Assembly: GCA_030685235.1 (NCBI GenBank)
Contig: MU839085.1
Span: 248,001 to 312,000, forward strand
Source of the DNA: Copromyces sp. CBS 386.78
Lineage: Eukaryota > Ascomycota > Sordariomycetes > Sordariales > Sordariaceae
Length of the DNA stretch: 64,000 nt
Reading direction: 5' to 3'
A program made the position numbers and the translations under genes. Every line of letters begins with the position of its first letter. Within the stretch, counting starts at the first letter, position 1. Below are positions 22,089 through 34,055 of this stretch, piece by piece. Under the pieces are notes generated by a model that saw nothing but the letters and a program-made list of their open reading frames with translations, was not told the origin of the DNA and searched no databases.

Positions 22089-22508
22089 ATGGACCTCGAC
22101 CCTCCTACCACCACCACCGCCACCACAGCCACCAAATCCTCAAAATCCCAAACCCTAACCCAAACCACCATCCGCTCGCCACCCTTCTCCTACGCCCACC
22201 TCTCCCTCGTCTCCCCTTCCCCGTCACCCTCACTCGACGCCCTAACCGCCCGGCAGTACCTCACCTCCTCCCTCCGCCAATTCCTGGGAGACACCGGCGC
22301 CTCAATGGCCATCGACATCCTGCTAGTCAAGGGCGCCGAGTGTTGGGTTCGCGTGCCTAGGGACGATTTGGCGGGTTTCGCGGCGGCTGTTACTGCCTAC
22401 CCGGGTCATCAAGTGGGAGGGGAGCAGGTCTTGATGAGGGTGGTGGGGTGTGGAGATTGGTTGGGGGCGTTGGTGGGGAGGGAGGAGGAGGGGGAGCTTT
22501 GGGGTTGA
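22089..22508 (+). CDS. Pop8-like subunit of RNase P/MRP
   Basis: An intronless 139-residue protein. After a Thr/Ser-rich start, the folded part begins at about residue 30 (PPFSYAHLSLV) and continues with LTARQYLTSSLRQFLGDTGA, MAIDILLVKGAECWVRVPRDD and GDWLGALVGREEE. This order matches the alpha/beta Pop8-like domain of fungal ribonuclease P/MRP proteins, which process precursor tRNA and rRNA in the nucleus. The ATG at 22089 sits in AAAATGG. The frame continues upstream to a GTG but has no earlier ATG. Family assignment is from remembered sequence pattern. Confidence 0.75.
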   Translation: MDLDPPTTTTATTATKSSKSQTLTQTTIRSPPFSYAHLSLVSPSPSPSLDALTARQYLTSSLRQFLGDTGASMAIDILLVKGAECWVRVPRDDLAGFAAAVTAYPGHQVGGEQVLMRVVGCGDWLGALVGREEEGELWG

Positions 22509-23445
22509 AGTTATGCTGCTGGGGAATTGAGGTTGATGATGCTATCGACCAGAGGTGCTGGGATTCGTGCCTGATGAGGAGGAGGAGGAGGAGGAGGAGG
22601 AGGAGAAGGAGGGCATCTTGTCATTAAAAAGGTTGGGGATAGGGGGAGTGACTGCAAGGAGTGAAGGGCGAGCCCTTGCGTTGAACGGACCTGAAAGTCA
22701 TGTGGCGGGAAGAGGGCGACTGATTTTGAGAAAGGGGTGATGGCTGGATGGAGTGGCGTAGAAGAATGGGTGGATCCAGGTGACCTCACGATGAACGGGC
22801 GTTGTTGAACCTACAGTCGATTGTCAATGGGGCGAGACGGAACGCGGTGTCTGACCTGGACTCTGTCACTCAGTGTGGTGCAGAAGTGTTGCCAGCACCG
22901 CTTCTTGGGCTCTTGATGAGAGTAGTGCCGCTCTCCAAAATGATACATATCGTCTTCACTGCACCAAGATAGGCCATGTGATGAGCAAGTGAGTTTTGGT
23001 GAAGCACGAATGTCTGATGAAATCATCTTGCAGTTTATTTATTCAGGTTTCGTTCATTTCCACTCAGGCGAGTTCCGTATTGTAGGTATATCTTCCGTAA
23101 CGTCTACTCCGCTTTCAGCACCTAAACACCCAGAATGCATACGGTACCTATCAAATCAGGCAAGCCACGTTTCACTTTGCCGGACGGCCTGCTTGAATCC
23201 GAACTCTTACGCCTCCTACTATTCGATTCATGCAACTGTAACCAGAGCGTCTACTGGCGCAACCTATGCGGCCTCGAGGGCAACTTGACTTGTCCCTCCT
23301 TGACTGAGACGCTTTTGTTGGCGTCCCACCTCCGGCACTTCGGTCCTTTCTTCTACGACCTATCAAGATCATCTCGTCTCAGGTCGTCCCCTCATCTCCA
23401 CTAGGTCTATAACTGTCATCAGGAACCCAACTGGGCCCATAACTA
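22509..23445. other. Convergent spacer, 0.94 kb
   Basis: Lies after the Pop8-like gene (+) and before the BUR1 3' region (-). A GGA/GAG run sits at 22576-22610. Open frames are short and unremarkable. Confidence 0.5.
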
Positions 23446-23617
23446 TCACACCCACAGAGGCGATTCGCCTTCCTCGGGGCCCTCCTCAGGGCTACTGTTC
23501 TGCTCTCCCCCATCATGCTTATAACTGTCCCTCTCGCCCCTATTTGGCGTATAACTCTCATACCCATTAGACGTACTGCACTCGTCTTCCCTCAAGCTAC
23601 TCCTGTTACTATCAAGA
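23446..23617 (-). CDS. bur1: Possible alternative last exon of BUR1
   Basis: If the donor GTAGAG at 23716 is joined to an acceptor ending at 23618 (GATACTCGCAG), the BUR1 stop at 23715-23713 is removed and 57 further codons are read in frame to a TGA at 23448-23446. They are Ser/Arg/Glu/Gly-rich (LDSNRSSLREDECST, later SYTPNRGERDSYKHDGGEQ), like the tail they would extend. The 99-base intron has only a weak branch candidate (CTCTGAT). RNA data are needed. Confidence 0.35.
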
Positions 23618-23712
23618 CTGCGAGTATCAGAGCCTCCCACCGCACAAGGCAAAGATCTCTAGCCTTCCACACCAGACGAAGGACTCTAGCCTCCAACGCC
23701 AGGCAAAGAACT

Positions 23713-25653
23713 CTACCTTCGCGCATAGGCATCCCGGTCCCGACCTCGATCGCGGTCGCGAACCGGGGATCTGCTGCGCGTTCGGCTCCTCGTCCTGCTG
23801 TCGCGGCTCCTGGCGTCGTAGTCTACGGGTGGCCGTCTCCTATCCCGATCCACTCCTCCTCGCCTATCGTCCCAGTCGTCACGGCGGCGCCAGTCTTCTC
23901 GGCGCGGCGGCGCGGGTCCGTCGCGGTCGTAGCTGGGGATGTAGGTGTCTACATTACTTGGACCACCTCCTCCCCCTCCTGGCGGTCCGCCGGGACCCCT
24001 ACGCGGTGGACGGTCACGGTACCCGTCGGGATGGTCGATCGGTCCGTTATGGTAGTCTGCGGGCGGCGGCGGTCGTGGTGGTAATCCCCGTGCGCTGTGC
24101 CACGAGGGAACTCGCTCGTCGCCTGGGGGGGGACCACGGTGGTATGGTGGGTATCTGCCGCCGTTTGCGCCATTCCGACCACCACCGCCGTAGCCATCTC
24201 TACCGCTGAATCCGGAATCTGGGCCTCCTTGGCCGTTAACAACGGCTCCGCGGCCAACGGTACCTCCCTTAGGCGCAGGCGGTAAGGCCGCTTTCCTGTC
24301 TTGGAATTTGCGTCTATCAAATTCGTGACTCTCCTCGAACGTTGGTAAATCGCCAGGTTGAGCTGGTAGTGGCGCAGTCCGGAAATATGGGTGGTTGAGA
24401 GCATCGATCGCATTGATGCGTGACCTCCAGTCAAGCTTGAAGAGCTCCTTAAGCAGCGAAATAACCACGGGTCCGTGCTTCTCAAACCTGCGCGTCAAGT
24501 TTCCCGGCCTGGGCTTTGATGTGAATGCCTGGCTACCGGGTAACGTCCTCCACCCGGGCATGGTCTCCTCTGATGGTGTTCCGCAAAGGTCCCAAACGAG
24601 CTCTAACTGGTGAAGATCGCTTTCGCCCTGCAATACTGGCTTTCCTTCCAGCATCTCTGCGAACACGCACCTGGAATGGTTGTTAGCATGAAAGAAAGCA
24701 CATGTAAGGAACATGTCTGGTCTTACCCGACACCCCACATATCTATCGCCGTGGTATATCTCTTCAGGTGCATCAGAAGCTCGGGAGGACGGTACCATCT
24801 GGTGACCACCAAGCTAGTGTAGTCACGTTTCCCCTCGCCGCTTCCCTTTCCAGGTTGGGGAATGTCGCCCTCGTAATGCCTCGCTAGACCAAAGTCGGCA
24901 ATCTGGAGTATACCCTTGTTGTTGATGAGAAGATTGGCCGCCTTCATATCTCTGTGAAGAATGTGGTTCGCGTGCAGATACTTCAGTCCTTCTAGCAACT
25001 GCAACAGATAGCATTTGACTTGTGGTTCTGTGAAGCGGACCGAAGGATTATCGAGCAAGCCGGATAAATCGTGGTCCATGTAGGGCGTAACCATGTACAC
25101 AATAGGTCTCGTTCGCTTGTCGGCTGATGACGGTTGTTTCTTAGCAATCGGCGTCGTCAACGTAGCTCGCAACGGGTTGACCTACTTCTGGGTGGATGCT
25201 CAATCGCCATCTCCTCTAGGCGCAAGACGTTTTTATGTGACAGAAGCTTGAGCAACTTGATTTCTCGGAGAGCGGTAATGGGAAACTGATGGACAAGTCA
25301 ACGTTAGAGACAGTCGAATCCCAGGCTGAATCGCAGGGCAAAAGCGGTGACGAACCCCATCTCTCTCGTTGTGCATAATGATCTTCTTGAGTGCAACTAG
25401 GGCACCTGTTTTCATCGACCTCGCGCGGTGAACCTCACTGGGAAGAAGAGTGTCAGTAACCGCAACGATGGCTTTTCATGGGATTGATAAGAACATACCC
25501 AAAGGTGCCCTCACCCAGTTTACCCAGGACTTCATAGTCGGCAATCCTAGAGCAGCCGACAAAGCTGCCCTTGTCCCTCTGGTGGGCAACCGCAAAAGCG
25601 CGAGGAGACATGGCAGGGCCTCCGCCGCCCTCCTTTGCCTCGTCGATGCTCAT
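23713..25653 (-). CDS. bur1: Cyclin-dependent kinase BUR1/SGV1 (CDK9 type)
   Basis: Phosphorylates the RNA polymerase II tail and elongation factors with a cyclin partner. Five exons (25653-25499, 25437-25356, 25285-25186, 25123-24727, 24670-23713) give 563 residues. The kinase shows GEGTFG (48-53), ALKK (67-70), the C-helix PITALRE (81-87) also found in CDK9, [10 protein letters not shown] with HRD at 169-171, DFG at 189-191, and [10 protein letters not shown]. After about residue 400 comes a disordered Gly/Arg/Pro tail with GRDGYGGGG and RDRD/SR repeats. The frame is open upstream to a TTG, but [10 protein letters not shown] is the first ATG. Introns are 57-70 bases. It is divergent from the small complex-I-like gene. 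A longer C-terminus by alternative splicing is possible. Confidence 0.94.
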
Positions 25654-26552
25654 CGCGTGGCAGTCCTCTTCTTGTGTGTGGGTAGTCTTCTGACGACGGT
25701 CGTTTAAAGTTGAAGGGCCCAAAGGCTACGTTGTGTTGGAAGCTGCGGGATGTTGTGTGGCTTCGTTCGTGGATATCGTCGGCGTTTCGTTTTCCAGTTG
25801 AGGTGGAAAAGCAAAGGGGAAAACAGGAGGATGGAAGGAATCCTCTGCTGTCGCTTTGCGCAGGCGTCACAGTTGCCGCGTGTCTGCCGGCCGGCTGCTG
25901 GTGCTTCTGTCAGGTTAAAGGAAAGACGGCATGAAGGGACATGCGAATTCGTCGGTCTGGTGTTTGGGTCACCGTGACCTTTTCCGGTCTTTTCTTCGTT
26001 GGACTTTTTGATGTGGAAAGGAAAACAAAATGCCCAGCCCGTCGCCTTCACAAGACTGACTGGAGGCGCGCTCTGCTTGGTGGCAGGCGGGCCCCCCGTA
26101 TGTATCGGCGATCGAATGCGCTGCAACAGAAGAACGCTAGCCCGCCTTCCAGCGACGGGAAGCGATAAGATGGGCGGGCGGGCAATGCAGACCATGACGT
26201 CTCCAATTCACCGCTTGTACCTAAGTACCTTTTCCTCCCTTTCCACTGTAACAGAACTCATGTAGCCTCATATATCAGGCATCAAATCATTGAGGCCGTC
26301 AAAGGTACCTCGCTACAACCACGCATCCTCCAGTCGAACGCAGCTTGGGTGGTCAGGATCCCGAAAGGACGGACGACTCCATTTCCCGACTCCCCCCCCT
26401 CCCATCGTCGCAAACCGATCCACGCCCTCAGAAGCACAAGGTGAGCTCCACCACCACCACCCACCTGGGCTCTATCAATGCCAATGCGCAATTGACCAAA
26501 CCAACTAACCAACAAAAACATCCATCCATCCAGGAAAAGGGTATTATTCACA
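25654..26552. other. Divergent promoter region of BUR1 and the complex-I-like gene
   Basis: A 0.9-kb spacer between two divergent starts. No defended coding or RNA feature. Confidence 0.55.
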
Positions 26553-26928
26553 ATGGCAGGCGGCGGAGAATCCGAGCGAGTCCCTCGTCCCGAGAACCAC
26601 CTTCAAGAGGCCGAGTCCCAGCTGCGCAAACTGCGCGAGAAATACCCTCAAGAGGCCGAGTCCCAGGCGCGCACACTGCACCAGAGGTTGCAAGGAAAGT
26701 GGTGGTACCGCGTGCCTCCCAACCACAGCAAGCCCGTCTACCAGTTCCTAAGCATTGGCCTTGGTGCATCCATGTGGTTCTGGGTAAGGTTCCTTGCGAG
26801 TTACGCACCCTGCATATCCCGGACACAGTGACTGACTCGTGCTCGCTCTATGCGTTTACCAGATCATGTACCGGGCGAAGAAGGACGGAGCCGTTCTCCT
26901 CGGCTTGAAGCACCCTTGGGATCACTGA
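26553..26928 (+). CDS. Small mitochondrial membrane protein, likely complex I accessory subunit (NDUFB2-like)
   Basis: Two exons (26553-26783, 26863-26928) give 98 residues. The C-terminal half has one membrane segment (YQFLSIGLGASMWFWIMYR) followed by AKKDGAVLLGLKHPWDH. That ending recalls small fungal NADH dehydrogenase beta-subcomplex subunits, and MWFWI resembles NDUFB2 of animals. This is from memory of the pattern, so the exact subunit name is uncertain. The N-terminal half is a polar helix with an in-frame 45-base tandem duplication that repeats QEAESQ twice. The intron has a CTGAC branch point and falls right after MWFW. Confidence 0.62.
26604..26693 (+). repeat. 45-base intragenic tandem duplication
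   Basis: CAAGAGGCCGAGTCCCAG occurs at 26604 and again exactly 45 bases later at 26649. The flanks are diverged. The period is a multiple of three and so keeps frame. Confidence 0.8.
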
Positions 26929-27280
26929 ACGAACAGTATCGATGCGAATATTCGACGTGAAGTGGGCAAGGGTCCTACGTTTGGAGTTTCACGATGCGAG
27001 ATGGTGGTTGGAACGGAACATCATCGACTGGCATGGAACCTGGACCAACAGAACAGATATCGGCCCGTATAACAGGAGGGCGCCATCATCAGTCATCACT
27101 CATCAGTTATGAAATCAGGCCGCGGATTGTGTTCGAGCAACAGTCAGGCGCATCATTAATGAAATAACCATATAAGGAAGAAGGATATGAAGAGTGATTT
27201 CTGTGTGCGCCACGCCAACCTTCACCAGTTCATCATGCGAATCTTCCACCATATTTGAGTCTCACACTATCTCAAGGTCT
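26929..27280. other. Short convergent spacer
   Basis: 3' flanks of the complex-I-like gene and the methyltransferase gene. Nothing else seen. Confidence 0.6.
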
Positions 27281-28860
27281 TCAAATCTCAAGGGCTTCCA
27301 TTGTGACCGCACCCAACGTCACAGCCTCGGGATCCGGCTTCTCGAACAAAGCGTGGGTGACCCCCCACGTGTCGCCTCCGTCCGTCTTGAACATTTCCGA
27401 GCTGGCAAGGTGGAAGATCTGCCAGCGATTATGCCAAACGAAGGCCATGTCCTCCCCATATGTCTCCGTCAGGTGCGGCATCATCTTCTCCCTTCTGGCC
27501 ATGGTGTTTTCGAGCCAGTGCTGCGCGAGAGTCCGAAGTGTTAGCCCATGTCTAGTATCTGCATGTGCATGCTACGCTCTTCCCAGAAAAAAAAACATCA
27601 AGGGGTCTGAATTGGCATTCTTACCTCGAGAGACCTCGAGTAGTGGTATCCATTGATCCACCAGTGCTTCTTGATAACCAGATCCTTCTGGAAGTACAGA
27701 AGGAGATCTGAGGAAGGCATGGTTCCTCCGGTGAAGAAGGTGCGGGCCATCCATCCATCCTCGTAATGGTACGGCGTCGTACGGTGGCAGAAGTGGTGGA
27801 CGAGGAGCTGGCCACCGGGACGAAGGGCTCTCGACATCTTGGCCATCAGACCTTCGTAGTTCTTCATGTGCTCGAACAGCTGTGAGGCCTCCGTGTCAGC
27901 ATCTATCCTTCGCCAAAAACTAATAGTGGGCTACATCAGCCAACTTGCTTACCTCCACAGACAAAGCCCGGTCGAAATAGTTGGGCTGGAATTCGTAATC
28001 TGTACAGTTACCAGTGATGATCCGTACGTTCGTCAGGCCCAACTCCTTTGCCTTGGCGTCGATGTACTCCTTTTGGGTCCGGGAGTTCGAAAAGCCTACA
28101 ACCTCCAAGCCAGGGATCTTCTCAGCGAAGTACAACACGGCAGCTCCCCAACCGCATCTATAACTGTGTTAGCCTCTTCCTTCTTGGTGTGTGCAATCCA
28201 TGCATGGGATATTCTGTCCTGTCAGCAGGAGTGGTAGTGAACTGACCCAAGATCAAGGAACCTCATGCCAGGCCTCAAACCCAGCCTCTCGATGTACAGG
28301 TCAAGCATCTTCTCCTCGGCCTCTCCGAGAGTCTCGTTGCCGGTGGGATAGTACGAGCAGCTGTACTTGATCCTCGGGCCCAGCATGTTGGCCATGATAC
28401 CCGTCGCGATCTCGTAGTTTTGTCTGTTCGCAGCGTCCGTCTCGATCGCGATGGGTTGATGGCGGACGGTTTCAAAGAAGTTCATCTTGTAGGCCAGTGT
28501 CTCCGACCACTTCGAGATGGGGGCGAGGACGCCCGGGAGAAGGGCAATCTTAGGCGAAGCCAAAACTTCGAGTTTGGCTTTCAGGCTGGGATTGCCCTTG
28601 GCAGACACCGTATCGATGACTTTCTCCGGGAACGGAGGAGTGATTTCATTGAGGCGACGACGCAGCTCTCGGCGGATGAACACGCGGAGGACGGCGTGAG
28701 GAAGGACACCACTGTCCAAGACACTGTCGCACCAAGTGTCATTGAGGTTGTCGATAATCTTGCCTACAGAAAATCATGTCAGACAGGATCTGCTTACTCC
28801 GTATGGGTCACTCGGTGGTGAACGGGATCTCAGCATGTACTCACTGACGAAGGCGAACAT
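27281..28860 (-). CDS. SAM-dependent methyltransferase of the cyclopropane-fatty-acid synthase family
   Basis: Five exons (28860-28845, 28763-28247, 28157-27953, 27879-27625, 27520-27281) join to 410 residues. The first exon is only 16 bases (MFAFV plus one base). Splicing rebuilds the SAM motif [20 protein letters not shown] near residue 175. Further family blocks are [35 protein letters not shown] and [20 protein letters not shown], with a C-terminal [12 protein letters not shown] region. Members cyclopropanate membrane lipids or N-methylate small molecules (plant coclaurine N-methyltransferase); many fungal copies are named after the latter. The substrate cannot be read from the sequence. 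No targeting signal is visible. Confidence 0.9.
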
Positions 28861-29764
28861 CTTGTCTGATGTTGGACGTTGGTAATAACGAGTAGTGGAT
28901 GCTGTCGTCGAGGTTGCTTGGCTGCGGTTGGGATCTTGGAGAAGGACAAGAGGGTGAGAGGGAGATAGCCTCTAGGTATGGCCGACTGGGAGCAGTCGGT
29001 GTGGTGATGACCTGGGAAAATGAGTGGGTGGTAAGTTGCTGCTATGGCAAAGACATGATCGTCAGAATCTTTTGTTGGAAATTTCTATAGGTCGTGGATG
29101 CCCGAGTGTTTTGCTGAAGAAAAGAAAGAACGAGGCAGCAACCGTTCAAGAACTGGTTCTTTTATAGATAGGAAGGTAGGTGGGCAATGCCTTCCTGTTC
29201 TTCTGTGGTGATCCCTTGCAAGTGTCTTTCAAAAGGGAAGGTGCGATGAAAGGAGAAAAACCTTACCTACCGCCCAGCCGCGACCGCAAGATGCGTCGTT
29301 TGGATGGGAAGAAGCACGTTGAGCAAGTTATTTCAGTTTGTGTCCCGGCACCATCGTGAACTATGTTCCTGGCGGTGAGTGCCTTGTTGTCAAGTCAAGT
29401 AAGGGATCAATGAATTGTCATCTTTGATTGGAACTCAACAAACAGATGGGATGGGATGGGTCTAGACTCTCGAGGTCAGAATCAGTCGGGATGAAGAAAG
29501 ATATGCACGCGGTACCATGTAGACGGCACCTTGATGACAGGAACGCTCCAGATAGGGCACGACGACGACCATGACAGCAAAGTGAACGCCAGAGAAAAGT
29601 ATCGCTTCTAAATCAGTCAAATCTTCGACTAGATACGCTTGCTCCGAGCCCGAGAACTCATCAGGGCAGGAAGGCAACTCCCACGCCTGAAACGCCTGGC
29701 CCCGTCCATGCCTACGTTCTTATATACAAGGTGTTGAACATGAAAGTGAGATGACATCCCTCAT
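28861..29764. other. Intergenic, 0.9 kb
   Basis: Between the methyltransferase start and the YPK9 stop, both on the minus strand. It should hold the methyltransferase promoter. No other feature is supported. Confidence 0.55.
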
Positions 29765-32700
29765 CTAGCAGATCATCCTTTCCAAGATGACCTTATACTC
29801 CTTCCTCTTCTTGGGCTCCTTGGTCAAAGACTGGCCGAGCTTTCCGATCAAGCGCGCAAGTCGTTGAAAGATAACGTGCTCACCGACCCAAGCGAGAACA
29901 AGATACATGATGCCCAGGGTGAAGATGTACATCTTGAAGTCCCAGCTGATAGGAGTAAGGTCCATCAGACTTACGAGCCCGGCAGCCGGACCAAGGATCA
30001 TGTATCCAGTGAACCCAAGAGTGGCGGCAATTGCAGCAACGAAGGGCCCTGTGAACAAAGTTAGCATATGGGATTGGGTAAGTGACAGTCAAGACTTGAA
30101 TGGGGAAACGTACAGTTGTTCCAGGGAGGTAGCCTGAAGGGCCGGCCCGCATTCAGAACTACGCCTGCGAGGATATACTCAAAGCAGGACGTCAAGAAGA
30201 GCGCAGTATTCTCAGAGTTCCGAATGTTGACCTTCTCGTGTTCAACCGTAGGCGGGATGAACCAGGGTTGTTCACGTACAGCGATGAACGCCATAGTTTG
30301 GATGAAGATGCAGATAAACATTTGTCCAAGAAGTGGCACCAGCACCTTGCGAGAGACCAGGTCGGCCGTCGGTCTCTTACGACAGAGTTCTGGGAATGGA
30401 CCGGCCCAGCTCATAAAGACGGCGATCGGTAGGATGAGGGCCAGATCAATGAACAGGAACTGAAAGTCGCCCAGGTTCGATGCTGAGGCGTACAGGAAGC
30501 TGACCGACGTGAACTGGATGGCCGAGTACAAGCTCATGTACTTGAAGCAGCTGAAGCTTGTGACAAGCGCGGCTCGGCCTTCGCGGATCACCTCTGGGAC
30601 ACAGCGGATGTCGAATACTCTGGATGTGAAAGGAGCGGCCACGGATGCCTCAGCCTCGGAAAGGGAGATACCGACATCAGCGGCCTTCAAAGCGCCGCAG
30701 TCGTTGGCGCCGTCACCACAGAAGCCACAGCAATAATCGATGCTCTGCAGTTTTTCAACAAGCTCATGCTTCTCGTCAGGAGACATGCGGGCAAATACCT
30801 TGCCAGTGACGAGCATTCTCCGGATGACTTCTGGAGACGCATAGTCGATCACCCATCGGAATACATCGCCGCTAACAGCCAAAGAATAGTTCCGTAGGTT
30901 AGAAATGTCGTATGGAAGAGAGGCGTCTCCCTCCGGCGGTGGTGGTAAGGGGAGCAACGTGCGGTCGTCCAGCTGGTAAATCGGATTGTCGATGCTCTCC
31001 CATTGTAACTTGGCGTTAGCGTCTCTCGAATGACCAGCGACGAAGCGACCAACGAAACAGTGAGCCGTCTTGTTAATCAGGCTGCACTCCCGCGCAACGC
31101 TAATAGCAGTAAGAATGTTATCTCCAGTCACCATGACCGATCCAATGTTAGACTCGGCGAGCTCTTTCAAAACCGGAGCCGTCGCAGGTTTCAGCTTGTT
31201 CTCGAAGACAATGAATCCGACGAAGTCCAGATCCGACTCCACGTTATGCCGTGTCATTTTCTGAGCCTTCACCCAGCTGAGTTTAGGAATGTGCTTGGTG
31301 GCGCAGCCGATGACTCTGTATCCCTTGTGCGTATAGAAGTTGAGCTGATCATCGTAGTCTGCGGGGAATGATTCCGGCTTGCAAATGTCTCGCATGCACT
31401 CCGGCGCGCCTTTGACGAAGATGTCTCCGCTCTTCTGTCCAAACGTCCTAACTACAACGCTTGCTCTTCGGAGCTGGGAGACAAATTCAAAAGACTTGAG
31501 AACACCCAGTTCGAATGGTGCGCGTCCATTCTGTGTAGCGTCTTGCCGGTCGGCATCCGTGTAGCCCTTGTCTACAGTTGGGGGCCTGGCGATGGATGGC
31601 TGCAATGTTCCTTGCTCTTCCCCATCCGTAGCGCCTCCTCCCTCGTGTCCTTCTTCGAACGACCATCTCGTGAACTCGAACATCTTGAGATCCAGGGGAT
31701 CGCCGACAAGCTCATCATCGACTGACCGGAGAGAGTGGCACGTTGCCATAGTGTACAGTGCCGCCTTGAGTGTATCGGTCGAGTCTTTGATCCCGGTGCC
31801 ATGATCTTGATGAGGTATAATATCGTCTGGGTCATCGAGGATGTCGCTAAACCGGTTGTTGGATCGATTGACCACCCGAACTCCAAGAATATCAAGGCCT
31901 TCCTCAGTGAGAGTTCCTGTCTTGTCAAAACACATGATGTCCAGTTTTCCGCCAACATTAACTCGTTGAGGGCTGATACAGAAGATCTTCTTCGCCTTAA
32001 GACGGCCGAGTGCGAAGTTCGTGCCGATGGTGAGTGTTGCTGGCAGCGCAGGAGGGACCACGATGGTGATCAGATCCAAGGCCCGAACGATGATGAGATG
32101 CCATGACAGGTTGAGCCGTATGAAGTTGATGAATGAGGCCGCAAATCCAACCATTGCAACGCATGCCATGACAGAGATGTATCGGAACGAATCGCGGTAA
32201 AACTTGAAGCCCGACGGCTTGGGAAAAAGCATGGAGCGCACCAAAGCTCCCTTAGTGGTGTTGAATCCCGTTCTGACAACAAGAGCGAGGGCAACAGCCT
32301 CCTCATTGCCGTCATCTTGAGGCCTGCGGGCACGAATGATCTTTGTTCCGCAGAACAAGAAGTGCTTTGCTACTTCTGGAAGCACAGTAGAAGCACCAAG
32401 ATCCAGATTCCGGAGTGACTGATCGGTTGCCGGGGTCTTGGATACTGGCACGGATTCACCGGTGAGCATGCTCTCATTAACGATGCAGTCGCCGCCAAGT
32501 AGAAGACTGTCCGCGGGAAACTGGCCGAGGCTTGGATCGCTGACCTCGTAAATGTCACCAGGTACAAGATCACTGGAAGAGACGTGGCGCCCTGTACGTG
32601 TTAGCAACGCAACTTGCAAAATCACTCGGGGGGGAAAGAGCCTTGAACTTACAGAAACCATTTCTGAGCACCCTAACGTCGCAGACAAACCGCGAAATCT

Positions 32701-34055
32701 CCCGTAGCCGCTTCATTGTCGATTTGGTTTCGATAAGAGTAGCCACAATGCTGCCAACTGACATGACAAAAATAGCGACGGCATAATAGTAGTACTCATC
32801 AACTGACCACAGTATCAAACTGGCAATCTGGAACACATAAAAGGGATGGAAGACCTGGATTGGACGTTGTTAGCTTAAATGCGCCGCGACAACAAAGACG
32901 AACACCTTACCTCGTCGGCCAGGAGGCGGAAAGTAGACTTTTCCTCGATGTCGATCAGATTTCCCCCAAAAACAGCATCTCGGTAGGTCTTCTCTTCGGT
33001 GTCGATACCAGAACGAATTGTTTGAACATCTGTCCAAAGCGGATCCTTCCAGCCACTGGAAAGGATGAACTTATCCTTGAGCGGATGGTAGAAGAAGCGC
33101 ACATAGCGGTAGTTGATCATGCGGAGGTCCTGGAGGATTGGGTCATGGTCTTCATCCAACGAGTAGCTGGTCAGTTTAGCCGGAGTTCCAAAGACAGTCG
33201 AAAGGACACGCCCATAAGGCTTCGAGTCAACGTCAAGGATGGCCATTTCGTTCCACGAGTTCTCAATAACCACCCACTGACAATCCCGTAGCGAGGATGG
33301 GCGTCCAACCAGCTTGACGTGCCACCTGGGTACCCATCTGAACAAAAGCCAGCCAGCTCCAAATGTCAATAAGCATATGAGTATGTAAACAGCCAGGCCG
33401 AGAGTACTCGTGCGGAATCCAGCGATGGCGATATAGAGATCTTCGTTGACCATGTATACTTTTTGGCTGGTACGGTTTCCGCCATGTCCGCTGCTTGCAG
33501 ATACACCGCTGTCTCTGCGCAGAACCCTACTATGCCCCGACCTCCTTGACTGAATTGAGGACCGTCTGCTGAGCACGTATTCGTCGTCTGGAGCTTGGCG
33601 CTCCAAGTCTGATGAATCCATCTCTGATGCGCCAACGTCGTCTTCATAGTCGTCTTCGAACGGTAATTCGTCGAGGTCTTCGGACGAGGCCATCTCGCCT
33701 GTTTCAAAGCGTTCATCGATGTCTTCTTGGTAGAAGGAGAAGCTGGTGGTAGAGTCGGCGCGAGCTCGGCGGTGGTTGAATGCGGACACGCTGGTTGGGA
33801 GCGACTCTGCCATAGGGCCAGAGTAGAGCTGTTGCCGCGCATGTTAGATACAACAAAAACTGTACCACGGTAGCGGGGAAAGGGAAGAATTCATACCTCG
33901 TCATGTGCCATCTCAACATCCTCAAATATGCTCGCACTGCTCTGGTTCGACCCTAATGTGTAGAGGCCTGGACGGTGATCATGGCTGGCGCGCCGGCGGT
34001 CAAAAGACTGCGATGACCGCCAGCTAGCGTTGTGGGCGTCATTGCCGCCGTTCAT
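29765..34055 (-). CDS. YPK9: P5B-type ATPase (YPK9/ATP13A2 family)
   Basis: A vacuolar/lysosomal P-type ATPase; relatives export polyamines and affect metal tolerance. Five exons (34055-33897, 33828-32911, 32854-32653, 32591-30114, 30048-29765) give 1346 residues. The first 190 residues are acidic and Ser-rich, followed by the P5B N-terminal membrane region. Landmarks: LTGES (actuator, about 469), [19 protein letters not shown] (about 606, the P5B membrane-4 signature), phosphorylated Asp649 in [10 protein letters not shown], the hinge [19 protein letters not shown], and six C-terminal membrane helices with a basic end. An in-frame TAG lies 12 codons before the chosen ATG; it overlaps a possible acceptor ATATAG, so an extra upstream exon cannot be excluded. 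Confidence 0.94.

Noticed and set aside
23515..24209. Plus-strand Arg/Val-rich frames opposite the BUR1 tail
   Set aside because: Produced by the repetitive RD/RGG codons of BUR1 on the other strand.
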